Shown: in pieces, positions 61,372-64,000 of the stretch
Numbering within the stretch: the stretch's first letter is position 1
How the letters are laid out: each line of letters opens with the position of its first letter
From: Flavobacterium crocinum
Lineage (GTDB): Bacteria; Bacteroidota; Bacteroidia; Flavobacteriales; Flavobacteriaceae
Assembly: GCF_003122385.1 (NCBI RefSeq)
Contig: NZ_CP029255.1
Coordinates: forward strand, 744,001-808,000
Direction of reading: 5' to 3'
DNA: 64,000 nt
Program-made: the position numbers and the translations under genes
Notes under the pieces: model-generated
The model's database searches: none
The model's input: the letters and a program-made list of their open reading frames with translations, nothing else
What the model was told of the DNA's origin: nothing

Positions 61372-61746
61372 GTTTTTTGGTATTATATTTTTTTTGCCAC
61401 TGATTAAAAGGATTAGAAAGGATTTTTAAAACTGTGGCTATATTTTTTAAACACATAGAAACATAGTTTATTGAAAACCTATAAAAGGCTTTTCACTTGC
61501 ATAAATTCACATAGCTTTTCTATGTGTTAGAAACTTGTTTCTTTTTGCTTTCTTTTTCACAAACAAGAACCTATGTTTCTATGTGTTTAAATATTTTTCT
61601 CGCAGATCTAGCAGATTTTTAATTTTGAATTCTCAATTTTTAATCCTTTTAATCTGTGTAATCTGTGGCTATTTTTTTTGCCACTAATTACACAAATTAA
61701 CACAAATTCAATTCGTGGAAATTCGTGCAATTAGTGGCTAACTTTT
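61372..61746. repeat. 375-bp gene-free region made of nested repeats
   Basis: Holds three word families in series: GCCACTGATTAAAAGGATTAG/AAAACTGTGGC (61396-61439); an ACACATAGA inverted repeat, copy 2 (61444-61594) with interior CTTTTCACTTGCATAAATTC and GTTAGAAACTTGTTTC; and TAATCTGTGTAATCTGTGGC then GCCACTAATTACACAAATTAAC with GAATTCGTGGAAATTCG-like words (61651-61740). No ORF or promoter is convincing. Confidence 0.9.
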
Positions 61747-64000
61747 TTATTTTGCCCACTCTGTTTTAAAAGTGGTTTTTCCGTTTAATGGGTTTGCAGC
61801 TACTTCAAAATTGTTTCCAGTTTTGTTCACTTTTATTTCTTGTACCGCATCGCCTTCAGGTAAAAATACTTTGGCTGTTGCCGAAGTCGTTTTATCGCTA
61901 GCAAAAACTTTTAATGTCAATTTGCTCCAATCCATGTCTTTTGTAGACTGCGCTAAACCGATGTGCGGAATTGCAGTTCCATCTTTTACTAAAACTACGA
62001 TTGGCACCTCGCCCGCTTTAATTTTATGCCAGCCCGATTGGTACACTTTTTTAGTTTGATAATCGATCCAAGTTCCTTCTGGAAGATAAACGTCTCTTTC
62101 TTCAACCTCTTCAAAAAGCGGTGCAACCAAAATACTTGAACCAAATAAATATTCATTATCTACTAACCAGGCTCCCGGATCGTTTGGATATTCTACAAAA
62201 AGCGCACGCATCATTGGTAAACCTTTTTGAGAACTTTCTTTTGCCTGAGCGTAGATGTATGGCATTAATTCGTAACGCATATTATCTGCTTTTCTAAATC
62301 CTTCCAAGAATTCTTTGCTGTACAACCAAGGTTCGCGAGGCGGTTCTCCGTGGCTTCTTACGTGTGAAGTAAACATTCCGAATGGTGTCCATCTTCTGTA
62401 AATATTCTCAGGCGATTTTGTTGCGAAACCTCCAACGTCATGACTCCAGAAACTGAATCCGCTAAGACCTAATGAAAGTCCGCCGCGTAATTCTGCCGAC
62501 ATGGCTCCGTTTGTTGTTTCAGAATCTCCTCCCCAATGTAAAGGGTAACGCTGTGAACCTGCCCAAGTACTTCTTGCCCAGATTAAAGTATATCCTTTTT
62601 CTTTTTGAGTGATTTCTGCAACTGCTTTATTGTATCTTAACGGATATAAATTGTGTTCGTAAAAACCAGTTCTTCCAGAATGGTAAATCCCGTCTGGCGG
62701 TGCCGCTTCTCCAAAATCTACTTTGAAAACAGCAACGCCTTCATCAAATAACTTTTTCAATTTTCCTTGGTACCAAGTTACCGTTTCAGGATTTGAGAAA
62801 TCTAAAACCGCATCTTCATAAGGAAGATTTCCTTTTCTGTCTCTTACCGCTAAATTTTTATCCATAATTTCAGGGAACAAAGTATTCTTTGGCGTGAAAT
62901 AAGGCAACTGCCACAGACAAACCTGAAAACCATCTTTTTTCAAATCAGACATCATTTTTGTAGCGTCCGGGAAACGAGATTTTGCAAACTCGTAATTGTT
63001 TCTCCAATCTACATCAAACCAACCTGTATCAAAGTGAATAACATCGGTTGGGATTTTGTATTTACGTAAATCTCTGGCAACATCGCGTCCTTCTTTTTCT
63101 GAGAAATAAGTGATTCTACTCATCCAGAAACCGAATGACCAAAGTGGTGGCATCGCTGCTTTTCCAGTTAGGTTCGTATATTGATCTAAGATGTCTTTTG
63201 GTTCTCCGATGAAGAAAAATAAATCGGCTTCGTCGTCTCCAATGTACATTTCGTTGGCACTTGAAAAATATTTTCCAAAGTCAACTGTAATTGGTGTTGA
63301 ATGATGCATGAAAACGCCGTAACCACGACTGCTCATGTAAAATGGAATCGGTTTGTACATCGTTTCGTTTTGGATTCCGTTAGCGTCATCTGTCCATAAA
63401 ACTACTTTTGAACCACGTTTGTTGAATTGTGTGAATGATTCACCGCAACCAAATATTTTTTCGTCTGGCTCTAAACTGAAAGCCGCTCCCATACTTCTAG
63501 AATAATCGCTGTTTCGGCGAACGTAAGAAAAGGGAAGTGTCGGCGTATAGGTATTTTTAAAATCGGTATCGTGAAGTGTGCTTGTCAGTAATTTTCCTTT
63601 TTCATCGTAGATTTTTACGTGCCAAGGTTTTGTCAAAATTTCAACTTTCCCGTGTTTGCTTGTATAACTGTGACCGCCTTCAATTTTAGCATATTTCCAT
63701 AATTCAGGATGATTTGGCGCAACGCCGTCAACCAGCATTAGAGATTCTTTTTGCGGATGAAACTGCGGTCCAGAAGTCGTTTTGATTCTAACTGTTCTAT
63801 CTGAAACAAACTGAATTTCGAATGGTAAAACAGGAGATTCTGCATATTCTGTTGTCGGGAATTCGTTTGCTTTTTCCACATCTGGTTTCATCATCATGTT
63901 GTTGAAAGCCTGACGTGTTTTATAATTGTATCTTAAATACTTTATAGTTCCTTTTCCTGTTGCAGGATCAAAAGAAGCCAATTCGTCTGCGAAATAAAAA
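61747..64000 (-). CDS. Glycoside hydrolase family 31 alpha-xylosidase (5' end outside window)
   Basis: 751 residues are visible; the frame continues to the edge (FYFADEL...), so the true start lies beyond 64000. YicI-like GH31: nucleophile Asp in FKVDFGEAAPPDG, acid/base Asp in HWGGDSETTNGAMS, ARSTWAGSQRYP substrate loop. The DFGE motif and long N-terminal beta domain favour alpha-xylosidase, removing xylose from xyloglucan oligosaccharides. C-terminal beta domains end in TFKTEWAK. Confidence 0.93.
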   Translation of the reverse strand, partial: FYFADELASFDPATGKGTIKYLRYNYKTRQAFNNMMMKPDVEKANEFPTTEYAESPVLPFEIQFVSDRTVRIKTTSGPQFHPQKESLMLVDGVAPNHPELWKYAKIEGGHSYTSKHGKVEILTKPWHVKIYDEKGKLLTSTLHDTDFKNTYTPTLPFSYVRRNSDYSRSMGAAFSLEPDEKIFGCGESFTQFNKRGSKVVLWTDDANGIQNETMYKPIPFYMSSRGYGVFMHHSTPITVDFGKYFSSANEMYIGDDEADLFFFIGEPKDILDQYTNLTGKAAMPPLWSFGFWMSRITYFSEKEGRDVARDLRKYKIPTDVIHFDTGWFDVDWRNNYEFAKSRFPDATKMMSDLKKDGFQVCLWQLPYFTPKNTLFPEIMDKNLAVRDRKGNLPYEDAVLDFSNPETVTWYQGKLKKLFDEGVAVFKVDFGEAAPPDGIYHSGRTGFYEHNLYPLRYNKAVAEITQKEKGYTLIWARSTWAGSQRYPLHWGGDSETTNGAMSAELRGGLSLGLSGFSFWSHDVGGFATKSPENIYRRWTPFGMFTSHVRSHGEPPREPWLYSKEFLEGFRKADNMRYELMPYIYAQAKESSQKGLPMMRALFVEYPNDPGAWLVDNEYLFGSSILVAPLFEEVEERDVYLPEGTWIDYQTKKVYQSGWHKIKAGEVPIVVLVKDGTAIPHIGLAQSTKDMDWSKLTLKVFASDKTTSATAKVFLPEGDAVQEIKVNKTGNNFEVAANPLNGKTTFKTEWAK

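Noticed and set aside
1..64000. tRNA or rRNA genes
   Set aside because: None of the gaps showed a cloverleaf with a TTCGA loop and CCA-type end or conserved rRNA segments; a covariance-model scan would be needed to exclude them fully.

Overview
The window looks like a chromosomal segment of a Flavobacterium-type member of the Bacteroidota. The signs are AT-rich sequence, Bacteroidota promoters (TTG, about 19 bases, TAnnTTTG), signal peptides ending in SQ or AQ, lipoproteins with acidic residues after the lipid cysteine, an Oar-like TonB-dependent receptor, and a polysaccharide-degradation cluster with a BACON-domain GH5 enzyme. No rRNA, tRNA, CRISPR array, insertion sequence or prophage was recognised.

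Layout. 1-5.6 kb: end of a Bat operon (batD tail, batE), a three-copy tandem repeat, folate cyclo-ligase, an AstE/AspA-like hydrolase, uvrC. 5.6-16.1 kb: a patatin/outer-membrane-barrel protein, aromatic amino-acid catabolism (hgd, hppD, kynA), a probable small RNA gene, an M23 lipoprotein and a frameshifted YARHG gene. 16.2-26 kb: housekeeping genes (pgi, an Oar-like receptor, rlpA, yicC, gmk, nadD). 26-37.8 kb: one long minus-strand block devoted to NAD+ and ADP-ribose, described below. 37.8-49 kb: small lipoprotein, LysR regulator diverging from a DJ-1 family gene and a YqhD-like alcohol dehydrogenase, a MORN-repeat protein, gpsA, pheS, cvpA. 49-64 kb: minus-strand glycan cluster (GH95, acetylesterase, GH5, GH3, GH39, GH97, GH31), most consistent with xyloglucan or a related hemicellulose. 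SusC/SusD are not in the window.

The most interesting system is the 14-gene block from 36957 down to 26119. It encodes a PRPP-synthetase-like enzyme, a coiled-coil protein and a VWA protein, a divergent adenylosuccinate synthetase, NADAR, an 'ADP-ribosylation/crystallin J1' protein, a macrodomain, DUF4291, the RNA 2'-phosphotransferase KptA, two ADP-ribosylglycohydrolases, a metallophosphatase, a nucleoside deoxyribosyltransferase-like protein and a Nampt-like enzyme. A Nudix/winged-helix regulator of the NrtR type lies immediately upstream, and two NrtR-like palindromes flank a near-perfect Bacteroidota promoter in front of the first gene. A strong hairpin terminator follows the last gene. 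My reading (inference) is an ADP-ribose-responsive module that removes ADP-ribose or 2'-phosphate from macromolecules and rebuilds NAD+. The absence of an NMN adenylyltransferase beside the Prs-like/Nampt-like pair raises the possibility of direct ADP-ribose to NAD+ recycling, as in phage NARP1. Related gene neighbourhoods have been discussed in comparative genomics of NAD-using families, so the parts are known but this combination and its substrate are not established.

The intergenic DNA is also unusual. Most gaps carry long imperfect inverted repeats built from a few recurring words (ACACATAGAAACATAG, CACAGATTAAAAGG, TCATTnCGA, CCTAACAGG, CGCAAAG), several occurring as related pairs within this one window.
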